DNA of 14,371 nt from JASFEQ01 sp050124735 (GTDB taxonomy: Bacteria > Desulfobacterota > DSM-4660 > Desulfatiglandales > HGW-15): NCBI GenBank assembly GCA_050124735.1, contig JASFEQ010000067.1:1-14371 (forward strand), written 5' to 3'. How positions within the stretch are numbered: position 1 is the first letter of the stretch; every line of letters begins with the position of its first letter. The translations under genes and the position numbers were made by a program. Under the pieces are notes generated by a model. It ran no database searches. It was not told the DNA's origin and saw only the letters and a program-made list of their open reading frames with translations. Shown in pieces: positions 1-7,381 of the stretch.

Positions 1-474
1 GAGGTTGAAGTAGATCTAAAAGTTAACGGGATAAACTATCAAGTGAAAATTGCGCCATGGAGAACCTTGGTGGAGGTCTTGAGGGAAACCCTGGGCCTTA
101 CGGGAACAAAGAAGTCCTGCAATGAAGGGGAATGCGGTGCCTGCACCGTGATTCTGGATGGGAGACCTGTGACCTCATGCCTGGTGCTAGCGATTGACGC
201 GGAAGGCAAGGATATACTGACTATTGAGGGCATCTCTGAAGATGAAAATTTCCATCCTGTTCAGGAATCTTTCTTAAAACACGGAGCCATTCAATGTGGA
301 TTTTGTACACCAGGTATGGTGATGTCGGCCAAGGCGCTCTTGGATGAAAATCCAAACCCCAATTTAATGGAAACGAGAAAGGCAATTTCCGGTAACCTGT
401 GCCGCTGTACTGGATATCAGCATATCATAAATTCCATTTTGGCCGCTTCGAGAACCGGAGGCAGTGCGGATTGA
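1..474 (+). CDS. (2Fe-2S)-binding subunit of a molybdenum hydroxylase, HcrC-like, 5' end missing
   Basis: This is the small iron-sulfur subunit of a xanthine dehydrogenase/4-hydroxybenzoyl-CoA reductase type enzyme. It passes electrons between the FAD subunit and the molybdenum site. Counting from the first codon in the window, the plant-type [2Fe-2S] cysteines are C40, C45, C48 and C60 (CNEGECGACT region). The second cluster has C99, C102, C134 and C136 (CGFCTPGM and CRCTGY). The frame is open to base 1 and reads EVEVDLKVNG before the GTG at 43, which matches a normal family N-terminus. The gene therefore starts outside the window, and GTG 43 is an internal valine. It ends with TGA at 472-474, 59 bp from the convergent ligase gene. 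It is clearly paralogous to the protein at 11396-11875. Partner subunits are not visible and presumably lie to the left. Confidence 0.93.
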   Translation, partial: EVEVDLKVNGINYQVKIAPWRTLVEVLRETLGLTGTKKSCNEGECGACTVILDGRPVTSCLVLAIDAEGKDILTIEGISEDENFHPVQESFLKHGAIQCGFCTPGMVMSAKALLDENPNPNLMETRKAISGNLCRCTGYQHIINSILAASRTGGSAD

Positions 475-533
475 CCTGAAAAGAACGTCAGCCTTGGACC
501 TATCAAAATAGCATGATCGACGGATACCAAAAT

Positions 534-2183
534 TTACCCGCCTTGTTTCAGCATATCAGCGATGATTCTCCTCAGTTCCCTTTTGTTTATTTTTCCCACA
601 TGCGTCTGTGGGAGTTGATCCACGAGCTCAAGGCGTTCGGGCAGTTTAAATTTGGCAATCCTCCTCTCATTGACCAAAAAATTATTTAGCTCCTCTAACG
701 AGATCTTTTCTCCGCCTTTTGTCACCGCAAATAGGCAGGCCTTTTCGCCCAATATGGGGTCGGGCATGGCCACATATGCACAGTTCAGCAACTTGGGAAA
801 TGCCAGGATATGGTTTTCCATCTCCTCTGCACTTATTTTTTCTCCTCCACGATTGATGGTATCCTTCAGACGGCCCTCTACGATCAGATTGCCGCTGGGG
901 TGCATTCGTACCAGATCTCCGCTCTTGTAAAAGCCTTCAGGGGTGAACGCAGCCGCGTTGTGATCTGGAGAGTTAAAATAGCCTCGAATCGTGTATGGTC
1001 CACGGACGACAAGTTCACCCACCTCCCCCTGTGAGACCTCATTTCCCTCATCATTCACAATTCTTATCTCATCTCCGGGCGAAATGGCCCTTCCCTGGGT
1101 GTGAAACTTCACCTCGTCTGGATCATTGAGACGGGTGCAGAAGTTTGGCCCTTCTGCCATTCCCAGGATCTGTTGCACATCGGAGCCCAGTTTTGGACCG
1201 ATCTCCTGGGCCACCTCAGGCTGAAGCTTGGACCCGCCCACAAGGCAAAGCTTGAGAGAACTGAGGTCGTATTGCTTTAGGGCCGGATCATTTACATAGC
1301 TGATAACTGTGGCGGGTACAGCAGGAACGGTCGTCACCCCCTCCTGTTCAATGAGCGGCAGCACCACATCGGGAGCCGGACTCGAGGAAATGACGACTTT
1401 ACCTCCGCACATGAACACACCCTGCAGGAATGTGGTGGGGAAATTGTGCGTAATGGGAATTCCGATGAGGAGCGCGGTATCCGGTCCGCTCCCGGATAGA
1501 ATCTGGCACAGTGAACTGTTGTAGTTGTAGTCATTGTGGGTTCTGGGAATGAGTTTCGGAACTCCGGTTGTCCCACCTGAGAGTTGAAAAACAGCGGGCC
1601 AGAGCGGATCTGGTCGCGCCTCCTTCAATATGGCCTGAGCGTTTTCACGTTCCTCAATGGGGTCCTCGAGAAGCGTGGCAAGAGAGATAAACCCGGAGGG
1701 AACATCTCCATCTAGAATGAAGACGTGTTTCAGGGTGGGGGTCTGGGAACTGATCTCCTGGGCCATTTTCACATAATCAAAACCCCGGAACGCTTTGGGT
1801 ATGGCATACGAAGTTGCATGCGTAAAATCCGCGAAGTAGCCGATCTCCGCTTGGCGGTGCGCAGGCAAGGTCATCACTGGGATGACGCCAATCTTCACGG
1901 CAGCGAAATAGAGATAGAGCGTCTGGGGAACGTTGGGTAGTTGCAGGATGAGCCGGTCCAAGGGCCTATGCCCCATGTCCAGGAGATGTAGGGCCAGACG
2001 ATTTACTTTTTTGCCCAACGCCTCGTAGGTGACATGTTTCCCCTGGAAGCTGAGGGCTATCCGATCGGGAAATCGTGCCCTCGCATCATCTATAATGTCC
2101 CCAACCGTGTGTCCCTGCCAATATCCGGCCTCTTGGTAATTACGCACATAGTCCTCAGGCCATCCTACAAATCCATCAATCAT
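534..2183 (-). CDS. EntE-like aryl-acid adenylating enzyme / aryl-CoA ligase
   Basis: This 549-residue ANL-superfamily enzyme activates a carboxylic acid as its acyl-AMP, most likely going on to the CoA thioester. It resembles 2,3-dihydroxybenzoate-AMP ligases (EntE/DhbE) along its whole length: GWPEDY near the N-terminus, P-loop SGGTTGVPK (202-210), HNFPTTF (246-252), GMAEG (341-345), RGPYTIRGYF (394-403), SGD (421-423), hinge GRLKD (437-441) and catalytic Lys531 in VGKINK. Three DhbE-type ring-pocket positions differ: Ser240 becomes Phe252, the Ala of VGGA becomes Ser318, and Val337 becomes Asn347. The substrate is therefore probably not dihydroxybenzoate. No aryl-carrier or siderophore genes are nearby, and the setting is aromatic catabolism. 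The ATG at 2183 has a good Shine-Dalgarno AAGGAGAA (2191-2198). The gene is last in the minus-strand block, 393 bp after livF. Confidence 0.9.
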   Translation of the reverse strand: MIDGFVGWPEDYVRNYQEAGYWQGHTVGDIIDDARARFPDRIALSFQGKHVTYEALGKKVNRLALHLLDMGHRPLDRLILQLPNVPQTLYLYFAAVKIGVIPVMTLPAHRQAEIGYFADFTHATSYAIPKAFRGFDYVKMAQEISSQTPTLKHVFILDGDVPSGFISLATLLEDPIEERENAQAILKEARPDPLWPAVFQLSGGTTGVPKLIPRTHNDYNYNSSLCQILSGSGPDTALLIGIPITHNFPTTFLQGVFMCGGKVVISSSPAPDVVLPLIEQEGVTTVPAVPATVISYVNDPALKQYDLSSLKLCLVGGSKLQPEVAQEIGPKLGSDVQQILGMAEGPNFCTRLNDPDEVKFHTQGRAISPGDEIRIVNDEGNEVSQGEVGELVVRGPYTIRGYFNSPDHNAAAFTPEGFYKSGDLVRMHPSGNLIVEGRLKDTINRGGEKISAEEMENHILAFPKLLNCAYVAMPDPILGEKACLFAVTKGGEKISLEELNNFLVNERRIAKFKLPERLELVDQLPQTHVGKINKRELRRIIADMLKQGG

Positions 2184-2190
2184 CGCTTCT

Positions 2191-2198
2191 TTCTCCTT
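2191..2198 (-). promoter_or_regulatory. Ribosome binding site of the EntE-like ligase
   Basis: AAGGAGAA on the minus strand lies seven bases before the ATG at 2183. It fixes the start of the ligase and shows that the gene has its own initiation site despite the repeat-rich spacer upstream. Confidence 0.7.
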
Positions 2199-2206
2199 AC
2201 CCTCAC

Positions 2207-2455
2207 GCCCGTATCAAGTACGGGGCAAGCTCTGCCCGCCTCCATGAGAAGCTATGTCGTAATTCGTCATCTCCCGCCGAAAGCGGCGGGGGATCCAGAT
2301 TGATTTGATTTTCCGCGATTTTCCTGGATTCCCCTTCGATGCTTCGACCTTGCTCAGGACCGTGAGCCTGTCGAACGGCCTGTCGAACCACGGGTCTCGC
2401 CCAACCCCGTATCGAATACGGGGCAGGGTTGCAGGGCTCGCCCGGAATGACATTT
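2207..2455. repeat. Composite palindromic intergenic repeat between livF and the ligase gene
   Basis: This part of the 393-bp spacer is packed with inverted repeats. Perfect stem-loops lie at 2208-2224 (cccgta/tacggg), 2273-2290 (cccgccg/cggcggg) and 2405-2423 (ccccgtat/atacgggg). Imperfect arms pair 2288-2298 with 2324-2334 (ggatccag/ctggat core) and 2343-2348 with 2370-2375 (ttcgac/gtcgaa, enclosing gctca/tgagc). The outer limits look like an inverted gtcat (2266-2270) and atgac (2447-2451). The units at 2207-2238 and 2404-2443 are related direct copies (CCCGTATC..., TACGGGGCA). An 11-mer, gcctgtcgaac, occurs at 2366-2376 and again at 2378-2388. I read this as a mosaic of short interspersed palindromic elements; no coding capacity is evident. 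Confidence 0.75.
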
Positions 2456-2494
2456 TTTTACGATTACCAAACAGCCTCTAAAGGAGAACGGGGG

Positions 2495-2523
2495 ATTTTA
2501 TGACGTTCCGATAACATTGCGAA
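2495..2523 (-). promoter_or_regulatory. Candidate sigma-70 promoter for the EntE-like ligase
   Basis: On the minus strand, TTCGCA (2518-2523) and TAAAAT (2495-2500) are 17 bp apart. They match the -35 and -10 consensus at four and five of six positions. A transcript from here would run through the palindromic repeats before reaching the ligase start about 310 bases later. The match is modest and could be chance; read-through from livF is the alternative. Confidence 0.3.
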
Positions 2524-2576
2524 ACTTGGCTTTGATTTTGATTGTGTGGGGATAGATTCGAAATAGGCGGCCTTGA

Positions 2577-3281
2577 TCAAATACCCAGGTATGATTCCCT
2601 GACATAATCCGACTCTAGGAGCTGAGACGCTTCTCCCTCCATGGCAATGGATCCGTTTTCCAACAAATAGGCCCTCTGAGAGATTTTCAGGGTTTGGCGG
2701 GCGTTCTGTTCTACCAGGAGGATATCCACGCCTTGTTGATTAATCTCTTGGATCACCCGGAAGACCTCTATAACGAGCATGGGTGCCAATCCAAGTGAGG
2801 GCTCGTCCAGCATTAAGACCTTTGGCCTTCCCATCAATCCTCTGCCCACGGCCAGCATCTGCTGCTCGCCGCCACTCAGCGTGCCAGCCATCTGGGATTT
2901 CCTGGATTTCAAGACCGGGAAAAGACCGTAAACCCATTCCAGGGATTCCTTTCGGTTTTGTCTTGCCCTGCTCAGGTAGGCGCCCATTTGCAGATTCTCA
3001 TAAACCGTCATATCAGGGAAGAGCATCCGTTCTTCAGGGATCTGAATCAATCCCTGTTCAACGATCTTGTTGGCTGACCATTCATGAATGGCAGCGCCAT
3101 CAAAACCGATGGAACCTCCCTTGGGTCTCACGATGCCGGAGATGCTATTGATGGTGGTCGTTTTCCCAGCCCCGTTTGCGCCGAGAAGGGATACCATCTC
3201 CCCGGACTTCACGACCAGGCTAACATCGAAAAGGGCCTGATGATCTCCATAGAAAACGCTCAGCTTTTCAACCTCTAACAC
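2577..3281 (-). CDS. livF: Liv-type ABC transporter ATPase, LivF
   Basis: This 234-residue protein is one of two cytoplasmic ATPases that power a branched-chain amino acid-type (HAAT family) importer. It shows Walker A GANGAGKT (34-41), the LivF-typical IPEERMLFPDMTVYENL stretch (81-97), signature LSGGEQQ (135-141), Walker B VLMLDE (155-160) and VEQN (190-193), where LivF proteins usually have Gln in place of the switch His. The length is normal for LivF. The start is a GTG at 3281 with GAGGG about nine bases upstream. It lies 49 bp after livG and is the last gene of the transporter group. Given the aromatic-acid genes on both sides, the cargo is probably an aromatic carboxylate, not leucine; that is inferred from context. 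Confidence 0.93.
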   Translation of the reverse strand: MLEVEKLSVFYGDHQALFDVSLVVKSGEMVSLLGANGAGKTTTINSISGIVRPKGGSIGFDGAAIHEWSANKIVEQGLIQIPEERMLFPDMTVYENLQMGAYLSRARQNRKESLEWVYGLFPVLKSRKSQMAGTLSGGEQQMLAVGRGLMGRPKVLMLDEPSLGLAPMLVIEVFRVIQEINQQGVDILLVEQNARQTLKISQRAYLLENGSIAMEGEASQLLESDYVRESYLGI

Positions 3282-3330
3282 GATTTAAGTCCCTCATTTA
3301 GTCGCGAATTTCGGCATAATAATCATTCCG

Positions 3331-4053
3331 TTACGCCTCTTCTTCACCCAGGTAGGCCTCAATGACCTTGGGGTCGGAGGAGACCTCTTTCGGATCTCCT
3401 TCGGCGATTTTCATGCCATGATGAAGCACAACCACCTTATCAGAAAGATCCATGACGGCCTTCATGATATGTTCGATCATGATAATCGTGACACCCTCAG
3501 CTCGGATTTGGCGAATGGTCTCCATCATCTGTAGGGTCTCACTTGGAATAAGACCTGCGGCGATCTCATCCAAAAGGAGCAAATCGGGTTGCGTCGCCAG
3601 GGCCCGGGCGAGTTCTAGGCGCTTTTTGTTCAGAGGGGATAATTGGTCTGCAGAGACCTCTGCCTGGGCCTGCAAATTGAGGAATCCCAGGATATCCATC
3701 GCCTCAGACCTGGCATGTTTCCCATCATACCTTTTGTCTCTTCCAAAGCAGACACCCACAAGGACATTTTGCAGAACAGAGAGCGCTTCAAAGGGCTTTG
3801 CATGTTGATAGGTCCTTGAAATGCCCATGCGGCATATTCTGTCTGACCTTATGCGGGTAATATCCCGCCCCTTGAAATGGATGGTTCCAGCGGTGGGGAG
3901 ATAGGTCCCGCTGATGAGGTTGAATAGGGTGGTCTTTCCCGCCCCATTAGGCCCAATGATCCCTGTAATGCTTTCCTTCTCCACCTGGAAACTCACATCA
4001 AATAGAGCAGTAAGTCCACCAAAGGTCTTATTTATCCTTTCCACAGAAAGCAT
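3331..4053 (-). CDS. livG: Liv-type ABC transporter ATPase, LivG
   Basis: This 240-residue protein is the second ATPase of the importer. Walker A GPNGAGKT is at 34-41, the Q-loop Gln is in RTYQHAKPF (Q83), Walker B LLLLDE is at 158-163 and the switch His is in MIEH (H195). The ABC signature is degenerate: LSPLNKKRLELARAL (138-152) replaces LSGGQ. Variants of this kind (such as LTLAGRKRLE) are familiar in LivG proteins, where the partner LivF keeps LSGGE, so it need not mean loss of function. The ATG at 4053 follows AGGAGA, which sits at the stop codon of livM, so the two genes are translationally close (12-bp gap). Confidence 0.93.
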   Translation of the reverse strand: MLSVERINKTFGGLTALFDVSFQVEKESITGIIGPNGAGKTTLFNLISGTYLPTAGTIHFKGRDITRIRSDRICRMGISRTYQHAKPFEALSVLQNVLVGVCFGRDKRYDGKHARSEAMDILGFLNLQAQAEVSADQLSPLNKKRLELARALATQPDLLLLDEIAAGLIPSETLQMMETIRQIRAEGVTIIMIEHIMKAVMDLSDKVVVLHHGMKIAEGDPKEVSSDPKVIEAYLGEEEA

Positions 4054-4065
4054 AAACGCGATCTC

Positions 4066-4995
4066 CTAAATCTCGTGGTATAGGCCCACCTTCACAAGGG
4101 CGCGACGAATGGGGCGCAAACGAACCAGGCCCCCTGGCATAAAGAGCCCCACAAAGAGGATAACGAGGCCATAAGCCGCTGTGTGCAGGTAGGCCATCCT
4201 GGTCCACAGGGTCTCTTCCACGATAAAGAGGAAGATGGCACCAATCACCGGACCGATAATCACCCCAGAGCCCCCGAGCATGGCCATGGCCATGGGCATC
4301 AAAGCGATCCCCGTGCCAAACACCATCTCTGGATTGATAAAGATGGTGTACCAGGTATAGAACGAGCCCATAAGGCCTGCAAAGGATGCGGCGATGACCA
4401 TTGCCGTGGTCTTAATCCTTTGCACAGGGACACCAAAGTCGGAGGCAATCTCCTCCTGATCCCTGACAGAGGCCATGGCCAAACCCAGCCTGGAGCGTGT
4501 GATGTAATAGGTGACCCCAATCACGGCCACCACCAAAAACAGGGAGAGATAATACATGGGGATCATCCGATTTCCCTCCAGCACCATCAAGCCGTCCGAA
4601 CCTTCGGTGAGTGAAGGCAGGTTCAATGTGAGATGCTCCATCAGCTTGACCAGGGCAAAGGAAGCCAGAGCAAAGTAGTGGCCTCGCAATCTGAAAAAGG
4701 GGAAGCTAATGATCAGGGCGAATATAACGGCTGCGACGGCCCCGGCGACAAAGGAGATATAGAGGGGCAGACCCTTGTTCCAGAGGATGCCGAAGGCGTA
4801 GGCACCGATTCCGAAAAAGCAGATGTGCCCCATGTTTATGTAACCGACGTATCCCCCCAATAAGTCCCAGCTTTGCGCAAGGAGAACATAGAGAAATAAG
4901 ATGATAAGAAAGGTATTCAGATAGGGCATGTTGAATGCCGGGAAAATCAAAAGCAAAAGCAGCACAAGCCCCAAAATGACACGATTCATCGACAT
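4066..4995 (-). CDS. livM: Liv-type ABC transporter permease, LivM
   Basis: This 309-residue, very hydrophobic inner-membrane permease carries LivM landmarks: SWDLLGGYVGYINMGH (42-57), RLRGHYFAL (102-110), the cytoplasmic coupling stretch SRLGLAMASVRDQEEIASDF (168-187), GGSG (241-244) and FMPGGL (285-290). The spacing of hydrophobic segments suggests about nine to ten membrane spans. The length is close to ordinary LivM proteins without the N-terminal extension seen in E. coli. The ATG at 4995 has AGGAAG (5001-5006), which overlaps the livH stop codon, giving a 9-bp gap and tight coupling. It forms the translocation pore together with LivH. Confidence 0.93.
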   Translation of the reverse strand: MSMNRVILGLVLLLLLIFPAFNMPYLNTFLIILFLYVLLAQSWDLLGGYVGYINMGHICFFGIGAYAFGILWNKGLPLYISFVAGAVAAVIFALIISFPFFRLRGHYFALASFALVKLMEHLTLNLPSLTEGSDGLMVLEGNRMIPMYYLSLFLVVAVIGVTYYITRSRLGLAMASVRDQEEIASDFGVPVQRIKTTAMVIAASFAGLMGSFYTWYTIFINPEMVFGTGIALMPMAMAMLGGSGVIIGPVIGAIFLFIVEETLWTRMAYLHTAAYGLVILFVGLFMPGGLVRLRPIRRALVKVGLYHEI

Positions 4996-5004
4996 CTTTA
5001 CTTC

Positions 5005-5865
5005 CTATTTACCAAACAGCCCCTTCGGGCGAATCAACAGAATACCGACCAGCATGAGAAAGGCCGCGGTCTGTCCCCAATGGGGATCGTAGTAACTCAC
5101 GATAGATTCTGTCAGACCGAGCAGAACGCCTCCCACCAGAGACCCGATGAGGCTTCCCAAACCCCCGAGCACAATAATGCAAAGGTACTTAATGGTGACT
5201 GATAGGCCCATGTCAGGGGCGATGGACAGAAGCACCACATAGAACACCCCCGCAATGCTCGCAAGGACCGAGCCAATACCAAAGGTAACCGATCTGATCT
5301 GCCGGGTGTCCACGCCCACAAGCATGGCACCCCGTAAATTTTGTGCGGTTGCCCTGAGGGCACGGCCGGTGAATGTCTTTTTTAGATAATAGTGGATACC
5401 CACGGTGAGCGCCCCAATCATCACCATGGCCAGGAGTCTGAGGTAGTTGAAGTAGATCTCGCCCCAGAAGAAAGAGGGCAGGCTGTAGTCAACCCCTTTC
5501 TCTTCAGCACCGACTAAATAAGAGGTGACATCTTCGATGGTCAGGGCGGCCCCCAGGGTCACCAGGACGGAGGACATGATCCGAATGTGCTCCTTCTTGG
5601 TGGCCAGGGGTCTCATGAGCAAACGATCGAACATATACCCGAGGAAGAAGGTCATGGGGAGCATGAAGAGGCCGGTCAAGAAGGGATTGAGACCGGTCGC
5701 CTCAAAGACCAGAAAGGTGACCAACCCCCCCAGCATAAGGAATTCCCCGTGTGCAAGATTCAAGACATCACTCACCCCAAAGATCAGGGAGAGGCCAAAT
5801 GCCGCTAGGGCATAGACCCCTCCCTGAAGGATCCCAGCGATAACCAGTTGGATGGCTATTTCCAT
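5005..5865 (-). CDS. livH: Liv-type ABC transporter permease, LivH
   Basis: This 286-residue inner-membrane permease is the first of the pair in transcription order. Recognisable motifs are GGVYALAAFGLSLIFGV (15-31), LNLAHGEF (35-42), the ATPase-coupling region TGRALRATAQN (166-176), GGLGS (234-238) and the C-terminal LIRPKGLFG (277-285), all typical of LivH. About eight hydrophobic spans can be seen. The ATG at 5865 has a weak Shine-Dalgarno and lies 24 bp after the binding-protein gene, so translation probably depends on the upstream cistron. No unusual insertions or truncations are visible. Confidence 0.93.
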   Translation of the reverse strand: MEIAIQLVIAGILQGGVYALAAFGLSLIFGVSDVLNLAHGEFLMLGGLVTFLVFEATGLNPFLTGLFMLPMTFFLGYMFDRLLMRPLATKKEHIRIMSSVLVTLGAALTIEDVTSYLVGAEEKGVDYSLPSFFWGEIYFNYLRLLAMVMIGALTVGIHYYLKKTFTGRALRATAQNLRGAMLVGVDTRQIRSVTFGIGSVLASIAGVFYVVLLSIAPDMGLSVTIKYLCIIVLGGLGSLIGSLVGGVLLGLTESIVSYYDPHWGQTAAFLMLVGILLIRPKGLFGK

Positions 5866-5889
5866 TTCAGACTAATTTCTTGGTTCGGC

Positions 5890-7077
5890 CTATGGATTCT
5901 TGAATCGATGCAGTTTCAAGGCCTTTTCTACAGGATATATGGATACGAATTGGCCCCCTTGGACTTGGCAGGGCCACGTGCCGAGCGTCCCATAACCCGT
6001 GGGAACCACGTAGCTGTCTTTGCCCATGATCTTAATCTTCATGCCCCAAAGCGTATCCATGATTTTTTTCCTGTTAAGTGTTCCCGCCTTTTCGATGGCC
6101 GCTTTGACTCTGCTGTAGGCCCAGTACCGGATGCTCGATTCCATAAACTCACCCCATGTGAAGCCAGCCCGCCGGCAGATCTCATTATAGTCTTTGTGGT
6201 CTTGGGTATTGCCGTCAAAGTAATAGGCCAACCCCGTTATATATTCCGCATCGGGCCCTAAGGCGTCAATAACATGCTTTGTGACATGCCCAAGGATAAC
6301 CTCTTTGGGTTTGAACCCGGCCTCCCTCATCTGTTTGAGAAATCCGATCGAGAAACCCATGCTGAGGGCCTCAACGCAGACGGCATCTGGATTAGCCCTT
6401 TTCATCTTGGTGATTATAGGGGCGAAGTTCTTGGTGGGGGGTGGAGCGATCTCGGAGTAGACCACCTTAAACCCGTTCTCTTCCAACCCTTCCTCAAATC
6501 CATTGGTCGCCCCTTTGTTGTGAAGGGTGTCCATGGTGATGGTGGCAAAAGTCTTTAATCCGCCTTTTGCCTTATAAACCGGGAGGAGACTTTTCCACTC
6601 CGCCTCAGCGGGTAGCAACGTACCCACCCTCCAATAATTATGTTTTTTGAAGAGGGCGGCATCATTGGCGCAGACCATCTGCATGGGAATCTTGTGTTTG
6701 CCCGCCACAGTGATGGCTGCATTGGAGATAAAGCTGGAAAAGGGACCCAGGAAGAAAGCGATGTTCGGGTCAGCCGCCATCTTCTCATAGAATTTTCTGG
6801 CATTTTCTTGTTTGCTCGCATCGTCATAAATTTGAATCCTGATGGGGAGTTTTTTTCCATATTCCTTGACATAGATACCTCCCCTCTCGTTAACCAGGCC
6901 AGTCCATGCCTTTGCCAGTTTGTCGAACTCTCCGACGATCCCTTTGAATCTTCCTGAAAGCGCCAGAGTGGATCCGATCACGATCTCATTGGGTTCCGCG
7001 GCCAGGGCCAAATCGGACGCCACCATCGTAAAGGCGATTAAGAGACCGACACAGAGTAAAAAGCCTTTTTTCTTCAT
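5890..7077 (-). CDS. livK: Periplasmic substrate-binding protein of a Liv-type importer, LivK-like
   Basis: This 395-residue protein captures the transported compound in the periplasm. A classic Sec signal peptide is visible: MKKK, a hydrophobic stretch from about residue 5 to 19, and a likely signal peptidase I site after ALA at 24-26. The mature part starts EPNEIVIGSTLALSGRF, the usual opening of the type I periplasmic binding fold (Peripla_BP_6), and continues with FFLGPFSS and ITMDTLHNKGA segments. There is no lipobox cysteine. The ATG at 7077 has an excellent AAGGAGGG (7083-7090) six bases away, the strongest ribosome site in the transporter group, as expected for a protein needed in excess over the permeases. 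In this family the ligand cannot be read from sequence by eye; neighbours suggest an aromatic acid. Confidence 0.9.
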   Translation of the reverse strand: MKKKGFLLCVGLLIAFTMVASDLALAAEPNEIVIGSTLALSGRFKGIVGEFDKLAKAWTGLVNERGGIYVKEYGKKLPIRIQIYDDASKQENARKFYEKMAADPNIAFFLGPFSSFISNAAITVAGKHKIPMQMVCANDAALFKKHNYWRVGTLLPAEAEWKSLLPVYKAKGGLKTFATITMDTLHNKGATNGFEEGLEENGFKVVYSEIAPPPTKNFAPIITKMKRANPDAVCVEALSMGFSIGFLKQMREAGFKPKEVILGHVTKHVIDALGPDAEYITGLAYYFDGNTQDHKDYNEICRRAGFTWGEFMESSIRYWAYSRVKAAIEKAGTLNRKKIMDTLWGMKIKIMGKDSYVVPTGYGTLGTWPCQVQGGQFVSIYPVEKALKLHRFKNP

Positions 7078-7082
7078 TAGAG

Positions 7083-7090
7083 CCCTCCTT
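7083..7090 (-). promoter_or_regulatory. Strong ribosome binding site of livK
   Basis: AAGGAGGG on the minus strand, six bases upstream of the ATG at 7077, is near-complete complementarity to the 16S 3' end. It fits high expression of the binding protein. Confidence 0.75.
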
Positions 7091-7381
7091 TTTTATGCGT
7101 TTAAGAAGATGGTTAGACTCCCATTACCGAAACGAAATGTGATGAACATCCCCCCTTTCTATTTTAAGGTATCCCCTCTCTCTGCCACATGAATCCGGCT
7201 GAACACCATAGACAAAAAGAGAGTCGCTGGCCAAAAATTGGGCCGGTTTTCATTCACGCGGTAAATTGACCTTTATAGTCCCGATATCCTGCTAAACTTT
7301 CACGTCAAACTCTATTTGTCAAGGAGATACAGGATACATAAACACCCTACCAACATGTCCATAAGGCATTGAATAGAGCGA
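7091..7381. other. Spacer between the PaaK-like gene and livK
   Basis: No open frame in this stretch has family features. It should hold the leader of livK. A TTGACA-like hexamer reads on the minus strand at 7317-7322, but no good -10 sits 16-18 bases beyond it. A TATAAA at 7272-7277 lacks a partner -35. An imperfect palindrome, tggccaaaaattgggcc, lies near 7228-7244 and could be an operator or chance. No terminator with a T-run follows the PaaK-like gene, so read-through remains possible. Confidence 0.4.

Noticed and set aside
43..45. GTG as the start of the left-edge 2Fe-2S protein
   Set aside because: The frame continues upstream to base 1 with residues typical of the family N-terminus, so this is an internal valine of a truncated gene.
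513..689. A 58-codon + strand frame beginning MIDGYQNLP, similar in its first four residues to the ligase start MIDGF
   Set aside because: It has a poor ribosome site and mostly runs antisense to the ligase 3' end. The likeness is four residues only, so I treat it as chance.
534..2183. Siderophore 2,3-dihydroxybenzoate-AMP ligase (entE)
   Set aside because: Key pocket residues differ and there are no isochorismate, carrier-protein or NRPS genes nearby.
2207..2455. CRISPR array
   Set aside because: The repeats are palindromes of unequal size and spacing, without uniform repeat-spacer units or cas genes.
7315..7325. TTGACA promoter for livK
   Set aside because: No acceptable -10 hexamer lies 16-18 bp downstream, so I left it as a remark on the spacer.
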